A DNA stretch of 64,000 nt, from NCBI RefSeq assembly GCF_963664555.1, contig NZ_OY761461.1:3947769-4011768 (forward strand), in the 5' to 3' direction. This DNA comes from Labilibaculum sp. Lineage in GTDB: Bacteria; Bacteroidota; Bacteroidia; Bacteroidales; Marinifilaceae. Each line of letters begins with the position of its first letter. The stretch's first letter is position 1. The notes below the pieces were generated by a model. It was not told the origin of the DNA. It made no database searches and saw only the letters and a list, made by a program, of their open reading frames with translations. A program made the position numbers and the translations under genes. Positions 1 through 9,883 of this stretch are shown one piece after another.

Positions 1-1
1 C

Positions 2-2014
2 GAAGAGAATTTACAAAAAGAAGATTGTGTATCTGTTCACCTGTCAAAACAGGAAATAGACTTGTACTATGATGGTTTTAGTAACCGGACTATTTGGCCT
101 CTCTTTCATTATTTTGCGCAATACATTGATTATGCCCCCGAGCTGTGGGATGCTTTTGTAAGCGTGAATCAAAAATTTGCTGACAAAGCACTGGAAACCA
201 TAGAGGAAGGAGATACAATTTGGATTCATGACTATCAACTATTGCTGGTCCCTGAAATGATAAAATCGAAAAAACCTGGTGTTACCATTGGTTTTTTTCT
301 TCACATCCCCTTTCCTTCGTTTGAAGTTTTTCGAATTTTGCCTTGGAGAAAAGAATTGATAAAAGGTATGCTGGGTGCTGATCTGATAGGCTTTCACACT
401 TTCGATTATCAAAGACATTTTTGCAGTTCGGTACGTCGTTTAATGGGTTATGAAATTTCATTCAACCAAATTCACATCGAAGACCGGATTATACTTGTTG
501 ATTCCTTTCCAATGGGAATTGACTACAATAAATTTAGAGACGCTGCAACTCAAACATTTCAAAAGCCGCTTCAGGAAAAATCGAAGCTTCATCGTGAGCT
601 GGAAAAATATTTTCTGGTTTCACCTGAACGAAAGCTAATTCTCTCGATCGATCGAATGGATTACTCGAAAGGAATTCCAAACCGCTTACGGGCTTTCTCA
701 AAATTCTTAGAAGATTATCCTGAATTTATAGGCAAAGTAACACTGATAATGCTTGCGGTACCATCCCGTGGAACCGTGGAACACTATATCAACCTTAAGA
801 GAGAGGTGGATGAATTGGTTGGAACTGTAAATGGTAAATTCGGGAGTATTAACTACACGCCGGTTTGGTATTTTTACCGTTCGCTACCCTTCGAAAACCT
901 GATTGAATTGTACAGTTCATGTGATGTTGCTCTGGTAACACCTGTGCGCGATGGAATGAATCTGGTTGCGAAAGAATATGTAGCATCAAGAACAAATAGA
1001 ACAGGTGTTATCATTTTAAGTGAGATGGCAGGCGTTGCCAAAGAAATGGGGGAAGCTCTGATTATTAACCCGAACAATAGTAACGAAATTGCAAGCGCTA
1101 TTAATCAGGCCTTAATCATGCCGCTTGATGAACAACGGGAACGGATGATCTTTCTTCAGGACAGAATAAAACGATATGATGTTTTCAAATGGTCCAGTGA
1201 GTTTGTAAAATCTTTATCAAAAGTTGAGAAGATACAAAACTCCTTCTATGCGAAGAAAATCAATAGTAAAATCATGGAAAATCTTAGCTCGAAATACCAT
1301 TCTTCTGAAAAAAGAGCCATATTCCTTGATTACGACGGAACGTTAACCGGTTTCAGATCCAACCCGAATGATGCAAAACCGGATGAAGAGCTTCATAAAA
1401 TTCTTTTCAAACTGGAAGAAGATCCTCGTAATGTGATTACAATTATAAGTGGCAGAGATAGAGATAGTCTGGAGAAATGGTTCGACGGACACAAAATCAA
1501 TTTGATTGTTGAACATGGTGTTTGGCTTAGAAAAAATCAAAAAGAGTGGAAAATGCTAAGCAATGCTTCGGATATATGGAAACCAAATATTCGTCCTACT
1601 TTAGAAACCTTTGTTGACCAAACACCAGGGTCTTTTATCGAAGAAAAAAATTATTCTCTGGTTTGGCATTTCAGAAAAGCAGAACCTGAACAAGGAGAAC
1701 TTAGAGCAAATGAGCTTCGGGACGAGTTAACCACAATGATCGCCAATCACAACTTAGAAATATTAGAAGGCAATAAAGTAATTGAGGTGAAAAGCGGTGG
1801 AATTAACAAGGGAATTGCCGCGATGCAATTTCTTAAAAACCAAAATTTTGATTTCGTAATGGCTGTTGGAGATGATTGGACTGATGAATACATGTTCCGT
1901 GAACTTCCTGAATCATCACATACCATAAAAGTTGGACTTAAGAATACAGCGGCAAAATACAAAGTTGAATCTGTTGCTTCGGTTCGAAAACTACTTTCGG
2001 AATTCATTAAATAA
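2..2014 (+). CDS. otsAB: Bifunctional trehalose-6-phosphate synthase/phosphatase, 5'-truncated by window edge
   Basis: Makes trehalose-6-phosphate from UDP-glucose and glucose-6-phosphate, then dephosphorylates it to trehalose in the cytoplasm. The frame is open from base 2, so the first ATG-like codons inside the window are not the start; about 670 residues are visible. The N-terminal part is a GT20 glycosyltransferase, with HDYQLLLVP, GFFLHIPFPS, DRMDYSKGI and the sugar-nucleotide motif VRDGMNLVAKEY. The C-terminal part is a HAD-type trehalose phosphatase, with the nucleophile motif FLDYDGTL near nt 1322 and a late GDDWTDE acid motif. Both catalytic halves look intact. This synthase-phosphatase fusion is common in Bacteroidota. 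A strong terminator follows directly, so it ends its transcription unit. Trehalose suggests osmotic or desiccation protection (inference). Confidence 0.95.
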   Translation, partial: EENLQKEDCVSVHLSKQEIDLYYDGFSNRTIWPLFHYFAQYIDYAPELWDAFVSVNQKFADKALETIEEGDTIWIHDYQLLLVPEMIKSKKPGVTIGFFLHIPFPSFEVFRILPWRKELIKGMLGADLIGFHTFDYQRHFCSSVRRLMGYEISFNQIHIEDRIILVDSFPMGIDYNKFRDAATQTFQKPLQEKSKLHRELEKYFLVSPERKLILSIDRMDYSKGIPNRLRAFSKFLEDYPEFIGKVTLIMLAVPSRGTVEHYINLKREVDELVGTVNGKFGSINYTPVWYFYRSLPFENLIELYSSCDVALVTPVRDGMNLVAKEYVASRTNRTGVIILSEMAGVAKEMGEALIINPNNSNEIASAINQALIMPLDEQRERMIFLQDRIKRYDVFKWSSEFVKSLSKVEKIQNSFYAKKINSKIMENLSSKYHSSEKRAIFLDYDGTLTGFRSNPNDAKPDEELHKILFKLEEDPRNVITIISGRDRDSLEKWFDGHKINLIVEHGVWLRKNQKEWKMLSNASDIWKPNIRPTLETFVDQTPGSFIEEKNYSLVWHFRKAEPEQGELRANELRDELTTMIANHNLEILEGNKVIEVKSGGINKGIAAMQFLKNQNFDFVMAVGDDWTDEYMFRELPESSHTIKVGLKNTAAKYKVESVASVRKLLSEFIK

Positions 2015-2030
2015 TTAGAAGCTAATAGCA

Positions 2031-2061
2031 GGCGGTAAATTCTCAATTTACCGCCTTTTTT
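2031..2061 (+). terminator. Rho-independent terminator after otsAB
   Basis: Perfect 11-bp stem, GGCGGTAAATT (2031-2041) pairing with AATTTACCGCC (2045-2055) across a 3-nt loop, followed by six T. It lies 17 bp after the otsAB stop. Confidence 0.9.
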
Positions 2062-2137
2062 AGCTTTTCATGTATCTTAAAAGAGCATTATCACACAAAA
2101 AATCAACGAATACTATTCCTGTTCTTTAAAATTCGTA

Positions 2138-2145
2138 TAATTTTG
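2138..2145 (+). promoter_or_regulatory. Candidate -7 element for nadBC
   Basis: TAATTTTG matches the Bacteroidota -7 consensus TAnnTTTG and lies 52 bp upstream of the nadB ATG. No convincing -33 TTG was found at the usual spacing, so this is a moderate call. Confidence 0.5.
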
Positions 2146-2197
2146 CAACGAAATAAAATGAAATTCCCTAATTTCGCACGAACCAAGATTTTTAATA

Positions 2198-3781
2198 ATG
2201 CTACACAAACAGTTCGATTATTTAGTAATCGGAAGTGGACTGGCTGGTTTATATTCAGCCTACTATGCTTCCCGCTTTGGGAAAGTTGCCATTTTAACAA
2301 AATCGAAGATTGATGTTAGCAATTCTTACTACGCACAAGGAGGCATTGCTGCTGTTACCGATCCTGAAGATTTTCCTCAATATCATTTAGAAGATACTTT
2401 AACCGCAGGTCGTGGTTTGTGTGACCTTATTCCTGTGGAAATTCTCGTTAACGAGGGGCCGGATCGTATTCAGGATATAATCGATTTGGGCATGCAATTC
2501 GATAAAGAGAACGGCAAACTGGCTTTGGGACTTGAAGGAGGGCATCACCGAAGGCGGATTCTTCATGCCGGTGGTGATTCAACAGGAAAAGAAATGACTC
2601 TTTTTTTGATTAAACAGGTAGTGAATAATCCCAATATAGAAATATTTGAAAACCATATGGTTTTTGAATTGCTTGTTGAAAATAAAATTTGTGCCGGAGC
2701 AAAAAGCTACAATATCACCAACAATACCAATCTCCTAATTGAAGCTAAGAATACAATTCTTGCTTCGGGCGGAGCTTCTGCTGTCTATCAAAGAACAACA
2801 AACCCGCACACTACAGTTGGCGATGGAATCAACCTGGCTTATAAGGCCGGTGCTACAGTAGCGGATATGGAATTCATTCAGTTTCATCCCAGTTCGTTTT
2901 ATTCTAAGGAAGGATATACATTTCTGATTAGCGAAGCTGTTCGTGGTGAAGGTGCTCATCTTATAAATTCAAAAGGAGAACGGTTTATGTCGGCAATTCA
3001 TCCTTTGGCCGAATTAGCTCCCCGAGATATCGTTGCCCGGTCCATTTTCAATCAGATGAAACAAAGTCAAAGCAATCATGTGATTCTTAGCCTTAAACAT
3101 CTTGATGGAGAGAAAATAAAAAATCGGTTCCCGTCTATTAATAAAAATTGCGAATCTTCAGGCGTTGATATGACTCAGGAAATTCCAATTGCTCCTGCGG
3201 CGCATTATATGGTTGGAGGAATTAAAACCGGAATACACGCTGAAACCAATATATCGCGACTGTATGCCTGTGGGGAAATAGCTTCATCAGGAGTTATGGG
3301 CGCCAACAGACTTGCTTCAAACTCATTGCTTGAGTGTTTGGTTTTTGGTAAGAGAGCTATCGATCATGCCAGAAAAACTTCTTTGGTTAAAGATTCTTTT
3401 CCGTTGAATCAAACCCGGATGCATGTCAATACAAAACTCGAACAATCATTTCTAAATCACAGCAATGAAATTGCAAATGAGATGAATTTGAAGGCTGGAA
3501 TCGTGCGAAACCAAAAAGAATTGACAGAAGTTATTTCACTTTTAGAATCGATCGAAAATAGTTTCCCTTTCGAAAATTATGAATATTACAGCGTTCGTTT
3601 GCAAAATATTATTCGGGTATGTAAATTACTCTCAACGGCTGCTTTATCCAGACAAGAGAGTCGCGGTGGCCATTTCAGAGAAGATTTCCCGAAAGAAAAA
3701 TCAAGATTCCTTACTCACTCAATTCAACAAATCAATAAAGAAATTTATTTTGTTCCTGTAGATCGCCGATCTCAAGATTAA
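2198..3781 (+). CDS. nadB: L-aspartate oxidase
   Basis: FAD enzyme that oxidises L-aspartate to iminoaspartate, the first step of de novo NAD synthesis. At 527 aa it is full length for the family. The N-terminus holds the dinucleotide-binding motif DYLVIGSGLAGL (residues about 7-18) and the flavin-loop signature YYAQGGIAAV. Further family blocks are LEGGHHRRRILHAGGDSTG, EFIQFHPSS, the capping-domain HYMVGGIKTG, GANRLASNSLLE and the C-terminal SRGGHFREDFP. nadC follows after 10 bp, so the two are very probably cotranscribed. NadA (quinolinate synthase), needed between them in the pathway, is not in this window. Confidence 0.96.
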   Translation: MLHKQFDYLVIGSGLAGLYSAYYASRFGKVAILTKSKIDVSNSYYAQGGIAAVTDPEDFPQYHLEDTLTAGRGLCDLIPVEILVNEGPDRIQDIIDLGMQFDKENGKLALGLEGGHHRRRILHAGGDSTGKEMTLFLIKQVVNNPNIEIFENHMVFELLVENKICAGAKSYNITNNTNLLIEAKNTILASGGASAVYQRTTNPHTTVGDGINLAYKAGATVADMEFIQFHPSSFYSKEGYTFLISEAVRGEGAHLINSKGERFMSAIHPLAELAPRDIVARSIFNQMKQSQSNHVILSLKHLDGEKIKNRFPSINKNCESSGVDMTQEIPIAPAAHYMVGGIKTGIHAETNISRLYACGEIASSGVMGANRLASNSLLECLVFGKRAIDHARKTSLVKDSFPLNQTRMHVNTKLEQSFLNHSNEIANEMNLKAGIVRNQKELTEVISLLESIENSFPFENYEYYSVRLQNIIRVCKLLSTAALSRQESRGGHFREDFPKEKSRFLTHSIQQINKEIYFVPVDRRSQD

Positions 3782-3791
3782 ATTATCACAT

Positions 3792-4640
3792 ATGAAAGAA
3801 TCAGGATTTAATGTTCAGGAAATTGAACTCATCATTAATCATGCTTTTCAAGAAGACATAGGAAGTGGTGATATTACCACAAATAATATAGTACCCGAGA
3901 ATACTTTAGCCACAGCAAGTATGACTGCTAAAGCTGATGGGATAATAGCAGGTTTGGATATTGCCGAAATGGTATTTCGAAAGTTGGATGCAAATCTAAA
4001 ATGGAATCCTCAATTTAAAGATGGTGAGCGGGTATCAAAAGGTGATGTTATTCTGGAAATAAATGGAACATTCAGGGCTCTTTTAACCGGTGAAAGACTA
4101 GCCTTGAATTTACTGCAAAGAATGTCGGGAATTGCTACCGAAACAGCTAAATACGTTGCCGAGACAAAAGGCACAAAGGTGAAGATATTGGATACCAGAA
4201 AAACAGTTCCCGGGCTACGGACATTTGATAAATATGCAGTTAAAATGGGCGGAGGAACCAATCATCGCATTGGTTTATATGATATGGTAATGATTAAAGA
4301 CAATCACATTAAGGTTGCCGGCAGCATTGCCTCCGCTGTTGAACAGGTTCGCAAAGCCATTCCTTCGGATATTAAAGTGGAGGTAGAAACAACAAACTTA
4401 GATGAAGTTAAAGAAGCTGTTACTGCAGGCGCAGATATCATCATGCTCGATAATATGAGTAATGAATTAATGAAAGAAGCTGTTGACTTTATTGATGGCA
4501 GAGCTTTGGTTGAAGCATCGGGAAATATGAATTTAAGCAGGATTGCCGGAGTTGCTAAAACCGGTGTTGACTTTATTTCAATTGGTGCTCTTACCCATTC
4601 TGTAACTGCATTAGATATCAGTCAAAACATTGTTCTTTAA
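3792..4640 (+). CDS. nadC: Nicotinate-nucleotide pyrophosphorylase (quinolinate phosphoribosyltransferase)
   Basis: Converts quinolinate and PRPP to nicotinate mononucleotide, CO2 and pyrophosphate. The 282-aa length is typical. Family blocks are EDIGSGDITT near the N-terminus, LTGERLALNLLQRMSGIAT, the substrate-binding run TRKTVPGLRTFDKYAVKMGG, HRIGLYDMVMIKDNH, EVETTNLDE and the C-terminal phosphate-binding SGNMN and ISIGALTHS. It sits 10 bp behind nadB in one operon. The ATG at 3792 immediately precedes the conserved N-terminal helix, which supports this start. Confidence 0.96.
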   Translation: MKESGFNVQEIELIINHAFQEDIGSGDITTNNIVPENTLATASMTAKADGIIAGLDIAEMVFRKLDANLKWNPQFKDGERVSKGDVILEINGTFRALLTGERLALNLLQRMSGIATETAKYVAETKGTKVKILDTRKTVPGLRTFDKYAVKMGGGTNHRIGLYDMVMIKDNHIKVAGSIASAVEQVRKAIPSDIKVEVETTNLDEVKEAVTAGADIIMLDNMSNELMKEAVDFIDGRALVEASGNMNLSRIAGVAKTGVDFISIGALTHSVTALDISQNIVL

Positions 4641-5275
4641 TTTCCATAAAAAAAATAGTAAAGGGAAAAATATTCAAAATTAAACTCAAAACAATTTGAT
4701 GGCATCTTTGTTTCGCATGCAAATACTGTAGCTGAAAGAAACAAAAACCATCTATATTATGAATTTGGGTGTGAATATTTTTTCCTGTAAAAAAAAACAA
4801 TTCATTTTACTTACGAATTGCCGCTGTAGCATCAACCATCAATTCCGAATTCGTCTTAAGAACTTATTCTCAATCATCCCAATTTGTTTCCGGATCAATA
4901 ACTGAATTGCGCCGAAAACACTCTCACAAGGCACTTATAGACAAATAATTAAACACACACAAATTACTGCGTGTATTTTAAATAAATCCATTTATCATCA
5001 AAAAAATAGTGGAAGTTACTTAGGTAGTAATCAAAATATTTGTCCAATTCAAAACACTTTTTTACAAAAAAAAACGAAAAGATATAATATATTCCATCAA
5101 TAATTTATCAAAATAATAATACTATTATTTCAGCCAATATTAATTAGAATAATATTACTATATTTCGGCTCATTATTAGACAATTATGAATAAACAATAC
5201 CACAAAAAACCTCAACTAAACAATTAAAACAATCCGATTTAATAATAGCATCCAAACTTAAGATCCAAAACCACA
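4641..5275. other. 635-bp AT-rich intergenic region
   Basis: No credible gene on either strand. It is very AT-rich with many A/T runs. An imperfect direct repeat of about 22 bp is visible (5112-5133 and 5148-5169, core AATAATAnTACTAT followed by ATTTCRGC), 36 bp apart and 100-160 bp before the histidine kinase. It could be a regulator site, but nothing else supports that. No clear terminator is seen after nadC. Confidence 0.5.
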
Positions 5276-7408
5276 ATGCAATTTCCCCTACCACTTGTTT
5301 TGCTTTTTTATATTTCGTTCTCCAACACTCTATTTGCAAATAGGGTTTCAGATGACGTAAAGAATCAGGATAGTATTAAGATAGAACGATATCTAACCAA
5401 ATCAAGAACGTACTATACGGTAAAAACTGATAGTGCAATCTATTTTGCAAATAAAGCGTTACAACTATCCCTGAAAAATAATAACCATAAATTGATCATC
5501 GATTCCCAAATTGAATGTTTTTACAATTATTCTGTGAACAGAGATCTGGTACATGCAAAAGAAGCTCTTGATGAAGCTAAATTTATAGCTTATATACTGA
5601 ATGATTCTTTAAATATTTGTAGAGTACATTCCTGTTTAGGATACCATTATGTAATAGCCAGCCAATACGACAGTGCAATTTCCCACTACAATAAATCTCT
5701 GGAAATAAGCGAAGCAATCAAGAATAACAAAAATAAAATTCATAATCTTATCGGGCTTGGACAAGTGTACTATGAAAGAGGAGATTTTGAATTAGCACTA
5801 AGCAAATATGTAGAAGCATTTCAATATAATGAAGTGCAGGACAACAAAGATACTAAGCTTAGCATTCTCATTAATATGGCAAATATTTATGCCGATGAAC
5901 AACAAAGGGAAAAGGCAATATCCTATTACAATCAAGCCATGGAAATCACTTTAGAGATAAAGGATGAGGACACGCTATCAGTTCTTTACAACAATTTGGC
6001 AATTGTATATCAAGACGATTTAAATTTTAATAAAGCATTAACATTTTACGAAAAAAGTCTCGCAATATATAAGAAAGCAAATAATAAAGCAGGCGTTGCA
6101 TTGTGTCTGAATAATATTGGTGAAAATTATTTTAAAATGGGGAATACAGATAAAGCAATTGTATTCTTGCGCGAATCATTATCTACCAATCGACAATTAC
6201 AACTTGATACTGAAATTATCTATAATTTGGAGACCTTAATTCAAATACACCTTAGCTTGGGTAATTTCAATCAGGCTTACAAATATCTTGAAGAAGGAAT
6301 TTCTTTAACTAAAAAATTAAAGACAAAAGGCAAAAGAAGTGATTTATTAAAGCTCCTTGCTGAATATTACAATAAAACAGGGAAATACCAAAAAGCCTAT
6401 TCCTCAATGATAGACTACAACTCTCTTAAAGACAGCATACAACAAAAATCAAGAACCGAGAAGATAGTAGAACTTCAAACAAAGTTTGATTCTGAAAAAA
6501 AAGAGAAGGAGAACGAAATTTTAAGAGTGAAAAACCAATTTACTCAAGAAAAACTGGAACAAGAAAAAATGAGAGCAAAATACCTTTATATTTTCTCTTT
6601 CTTAGCGCTTGCTGTTATCCTTCTGATCATTATCCTTTTCCGTTCTAAAATAAAAATAAACAATCAAATAAAAATTATAAATGGCAAATTGGAAGATTCC
6701 AATTCCAAATTAAAAATCATGAATGCCACAAAGGATAAATTCTTTTCAATAATAGCTCATGATTTAAGATCACCCTTTAATGCCATATTAGGATTTTCGG
6801 AACTGATAAAATCGGAAATACAGAGAGGAAAAGATTTAGAGATCATAGAAGAATATAATGACAACATTAACGAATCGGCAAACAGTTTATTTACACTACT
6901 TGAAAACCTTTTACAATGGGCTAATGATCAACGTGGAATCCTTGAATTCACTCCAATCCAAATTGATTTATATGAATTAATTCAATCCAATCTTGCTATT
7001 TTCAAATTAAAAGCTGCCGATAAATCAATAAAATTATTTTCAGACATAAAACCAAACACTGTGGCATTTGGCGATGTAAACATGGTAAATACCATAGTTA
7101 GAAATCTAATTAGCAACGCATTAAAGTTCACAGATGAAAATGGCGAAATCTTCTTATCTTCTGTATTGGATGGTGATTTTATTCATCTTTCAGTAAAAGA
7201 CAATGGTATTGGAATTAGTAAAAACAATCAGGATAAACTTTTTCGATTAGATTGTAACTTTACAACTAATGGCACTATGGATGAAACCGGAAGCGGTCTG
7301 GGACTTATTCTCTGTAAAGAATTTGTTAAGAAAAACGGCGGCGAAATTTGGGTTGAAAGTGAAGAAAATAAAGGAAGCAAATTCATTTTCTCTTTAAAAT
7401 CAGCCTAA
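5276..7408 (+). CDS. TPR-repeat sensor histidine kinase, membrane-anchored, orphan
   Basis: Predicted two-component sensor of 710 aa. In order: a signal peptide (residues 1-22); a periplasmic region of tetratricopeptide repeats (about 90-390), with repeated blocks such as GDFELALSKYVEAF and DKAIVFLRESL; a charged coiled coil (about 395-435); one membrane helix (about 436-456); a HisKA dimerisation helix with phospho-acceptor His495 in SIIAHDLRSPFNAILGFSEL; and an HATPase domain with N box NLISNALKFTD, G1 DNGIGIS and G2 GSGLGL. It has no receiver or DNA-binding domain. No response regulator gene is adjacent, so the partner is unknown. This layout is frequent in Bacteroidota. The TPR region probably binds a protein or peptide signal (inference). 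Confidence 0.9.
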   Translation: MQFPLPLVLLFYISFSNTLFANRVSDDVKNQDSIKIERYLTKSRTYYTVKTDSAIYFANKALQLSLKNNNHKLIIDSQIECFYNYSVNRDLVHAKEALDEAKFIAYILNDSLNICRVHSCLGYHYVIASQYDSAISHYNKSLEISEAIKNNKNKIHNLIGLGQVYYERGDFELALSKYVEAFQYNEVQDNKDTKLSILINMANIYADEQQREKAISYYNQAMEITLEIKDEDTLSVLYNNLAIVYQDDLNFNKALTFYEKSLAIYKKANNKAGVALCLNNIGENYFKMGNTDKAIVFLRESLSTNRQLQLDTEIIYNLETLIQIHLSLGNFNQAYKYLEEGISLTKKLKTKGKRSDLLKLLAEYYNKTGKYQKAYSSMIDYNSLKDSIQQKSRTEKIVELQTKFDSEKKEKENEILRVKNQFTQEKLEQEKMRAKYLYIFSFLALAVILLIIILFRSKIKINNQIKIINGKLEDSNSKLKIMNATKDKFFSIIAHDLRSPFNAILGFSELIKSEIQRGKDLEIIEEYNDNINESANSLFTLLENLLQWANDQRGILEFTPIQIDLYELIQSNLAIFKLKAADKSIKLFSDIKPNTVAFGDVNMVNTIVRNLISNALKFTDENGEIFLSSVLDGDFIHLSVKDNGIGISKNNQDKLFRLDCNFTTNGTMDETGSGLGLILCKEFVKKNGGEIWVESEENKGSKFIFSLKSA

Positions 7409-7484
7409 CTTTTTAGAATACTTTTAAATAGGCAATTTCTTTACCAGAAACTGCTTTTTTTTCGGCTCTTAAGTAAGAAGCATA

Positions 7485-7492
7485 TATCTTTG
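7485..7492 (+). promoter_or_regulatory. Candidate -7 element for mntP
   Basis: TATCTTTG fits TAnnTTTG, with a weak TTCG about 20 bp upstream. It overlaps the TTG at 7490 that would otherwise extend the reading frame, so it argues for translation from ATG 7514. Confidence 0.5.
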
Positions 7493-7513
7493 CAATCCAA
7501 AAAATACGATTAC

Positions 7514-8080
7514 ATGGAATTATTAAGTATACTTCTTCTTGCCCTCGGACTTTCTGTTGACTCGTTTGCTGCATCTATATGCAGTGGATTGGCCATAAAA
7601 AAGATTCATTTCTTTCAAGCTGCTAAAATTGCTTTTTTTCTTGCTGTATTTCAGGGAGGAATGCCAATTATAGGTTGGTATACAGGTTGGGAGTTAAAAG
7701 ATTTAATCAAAGATTTTGATCATTGGGTTGCCTTTATTCTACTGGCAGGAATGGGTAGTAAAATGATATATGAAAGCATAACTTCCAAAGAAAAAGATTG
7801 CTCTTTTAACCCACTAAAACTGTTGGTTCTTATAGGCATTTCTGTAGCTACAAGTATAGACGCTTTGGTTGTAGGATTAAGCCTTGCCCTTATTGACGTT
7901 GTTATTTGGTTTCCAGCCATTATAATTGGTATAATAACCTTTATCGTTTCAATGCTCGGGATGTTGCTGGGCAAGAAAATTGGTAGTAAAATGAGCAAAC
8001 GATTTGAGATAATTGGAGGTGTTGTTCTAATTCTTATTGGATTTCGAATTTTAATCGAACATATATTCTTTCTAGCTTAG
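7514..8080 (+). CDS. mntP: Manganese efflux pump MntP family
   Basis: Inner-membrane Mn(II) exporter, 188 aa, the usual length. It is strongly hydrophobic with six predicted helices. Two pseudo-symmetric halves each carry the family's conserved acidic motif: LSVDSFAAS in helix 1 and SIDALVVG in the second half. The start is set at ATG 7514 because the preceding in-frame TTG lies in a promoter-like element and the family normally begins just before this helix. No yybP-ykoY Mn riboswitch is recognisable in the short upstream gap. The 3' end overlaps the convergent FMN-binding gene by 4 bp. Confidence 0.9.
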   Translation: MELLSILLLALGLSVDSFAASICSGLAIKKIHFFQAAKIAFFLAVFQGGMPIIGWYTGWELKDLIKDFDHWVAFILLAGMGSKMIYESITSKEKDCSFNPLKLLVLIGISVATSIDALVVGLSLALIDVVIWFPAIIIGIITFIVSMLGMLLGKKIGSKMSKRFEIIGGVVLILIGFRILIEHIFFLA

Positions 8081-8631
8081 ATTTCCCCTTTAGCTTTTAG
8101 CTCGCTTAAAAGCAGACTAAGAGTTTTTATTCCTTTAGCCATTGCCGGAGCTGAAATAGTGGCTCCGGAAATTCCATCAATATCTTTTCCAAATTCCATC
8201 TCCTCTCCTCCTACTTTTCCAATAAACTGCTTCAACCACGATTTAGCCATAATTTCGCCGCCATAGGAAGATCTGTAAATTAGTACCACTACTTTTTGAA
8301 TCTCCAGTTTTTGATTGAACAGAACCATATAATCAAAAAAGTCATTCTTCCCTTTTGATGATGCAAAACAAGCAAATCCCATTAATTTATCCGCCTCCTT
8401 TAGGGTACTCAAATGTAAATCTCTTAGCCCCTCACAATTAAAAGTATCCAAATTTAGATTGTCAATATCATCCATTATCAAATCTTCAGAAGTGAATATT
8501 TTCTGAACTTCTTTTTCAATTTTTTTCTGTATTGATTTAGGAAAACTACTTGCCCTTGCACTAAACACTCCACTAATCAAAACAAAAATAACCACTGGCT
8601 GCAGAATACTTATCCATCTTTTCATCAACAA
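8077..8631 (-). CDS. Exported FMN-binding domain protein
   Basis: 184 aa with an N-terminal signal or anchor helix (about residues 5-28, ending ARASS; ATG 8625 is an equally possible start). The C-terminal half resembles the FMN_bind domain of RnfG/NqrC-type proteins. It carries DGISGATIS at about residues 152-160, matching the [ST]GAT flavinylation motif in which the Thr takes FMN covalently from ApbE. It is probably a small periplasmic electron carrier (inference); no Rnf/Nqr genes and no ApbE are nearby. It lies 79 bp downstream of the porin gene on the same strand. The stop overlaps that of mntP. Confidence 0.75.
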   Translation of the reverse strand: MLMKRWISILQPVVIFVLISGVFSARASSFPKSIQKKIEKEVQKIFTSEDLIMDDIDNLNLDTFNCEGLRDLHLSTLKEADKLMGFACFASSKGKNDFFDYMVLFNQKLEIQKVVVLIYRSSYGGEIMAKSWLKQFIGKVGGEEMEFGKDIDGISGATISAPAMAKGIKTLSLLLSELKAKGEI

Positions 8632-8710
8632 ATCTCCTTTACTTAAAAAACCTCAAAGCACAATGGAAAAACCAAAATGCTTTGAAGTAAATATTTTAAT
8701 TGTTTTAGTT

Positions 8711-9883
8711 CTAGAACCAAACGCCTACACCAAAATTCACAAAATTCTTTTTCTCATCATTACCGTCTTTTGACATTTGGTAATCAGCTTTAACAACAGC
8801 ACCTTTTGCCAAATGATAGCTTAATCCAAAGAATACTTCTTCTCGATCGTAAGCCTTATTAGCAATCATGTTTCCTGCTACCTTATGATGAGTGTTATAA
8901 TTTTCGTAGCGTACAAATGGAACTAAAGCCTGCTCTTTTCCTTGCAATAAATCATATCCTGCTTCTAAATAATAACCTTGCATTTGCTTTCCCAGATCCT
9001 TACCCGTTTTATCGTTGTATTCGGCTGCATCACTAATAAAAGAATGAATGTACTGACCTTTTAATTGCAAAGCGTTCACTTTGTAACGCACATCCATTCC
9101 GAACATGCTTATCCCAACACGAGTTGAATCAGCTGCGGCTTCAGCAAAATCATCATTCTTATCCAATCCGTTGAAAGCAGATGACTGTGTTTTTCCAAAA
9201 TATCCTGCCAAACCAATATTTAAACCTTTAACTCCGTAATAATCAAGTTTAGCAGATAAAGATGGAGATGTAAATGTAGATTCAGCACCTTTCTGACGAC
9301 CTTTTCTAAATCCATCAGAACCTCTTAATACGCCTGCTCCGTTGTATCCGTTAAAACCATTCATTACATACAATTGATACTTTAATGGAAATGAAGGCAT
9401 ACGACCGCTAACACCAACTCCAATTTCGCGCCATGTAGTAGGAACAATGCTGTTATCCACACTCGGACGTTCAACACCATTAAAAGTAGTTGGCTCGTGA
9501 TATTCATTCACAATACCCATTGGCACCAACATTAAACCTGCTCTCAAATTTGTATTTGGACGAACATTGTAATTTAAAAATGCTTGCTCAACGTACAATT
9601 CCTTTACGTGTTCATATTCAATTTCCGTAACAAATGAGGTTTTATCATTAAATTGATATCCAAAAAACAACACCATTCTGTGAACATCCATATTTCCATT
9701 GTAACGGGTATTGCCACTAATTTGTTGATTGTAATGAATCTCCCCATATCCGCCAATACTTAATTTCTCATCTTTTACTCTTTCCAAAATGGTTGTGCCA
9801 ATACTTTTTGGTTCCTGAACCTCCTGTGCTTTTGTTGTAATAAAAGCAGCAATCACAGCCATAAATAGTAATCCCTTTTTCAT
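8711..9883 (-). CDS. Outer-membrane beta-barrel porin (phosphate-selective O/P-like)
   Basis: 390 aa with a clear signal peptide (residues 1-19, cleaved after TTKAQ) and alternating aromatic/polar strands throughout, ending in the C-terminal VGVWF expected for recognition by the BAM machinery. Blocks such as SIGGYGEIHYNQ, LRAGLMLVPMGIVNEYHEP and VPFVRYENYNTH resemble putative porins of Bacteroidota related to the OprO/OprP family. The substrate cannot be read from sequence. It is transcribed divergently from the metal permease gene across a 239-bp AT-rich gap. Confidence 0.8.
   Translation of the reverse strand: MKKGLLFMAVIAAFITTKAQEVQEPKSIGTTILERVKDEKLSIGGYGEIHYNQQISGNTRYNGNMDVHRMVLFFGYQFNDKTSFVTEIEYEHVKELYVEQAFLNYNVRPNTNLRAGLMLVPMGIVNEYHEPTTFNGVERPSVDNSIVPTTWREIGVGVSGRMPSFPLKYQLYVMNGFNGYNGAGVLRGSDGFRKGRQKGAESTFTSPSLSAKLDYYGVKGLNIGLAGYFGKTQSSAFNGLDKNDDFAEAAADSTRVGISMFGMDVRYKVNALQLKGQYIHSFISDAAEYNDKTGKDLGKQMQGYYLEAGYDLLQGKEQALVPFVRYENYNTHHKVAGNMIANKAYDREEVFFGLSYHLAKGAVVKADYQMSKDGNDEKKNFVNFGVGVWF

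Noticed and set aside
7490-7513. TTG 7490 as start of mntP
   Set aside because: Overlaps a TAnnTTTG string; ATG 7514 gives the standard protein length.
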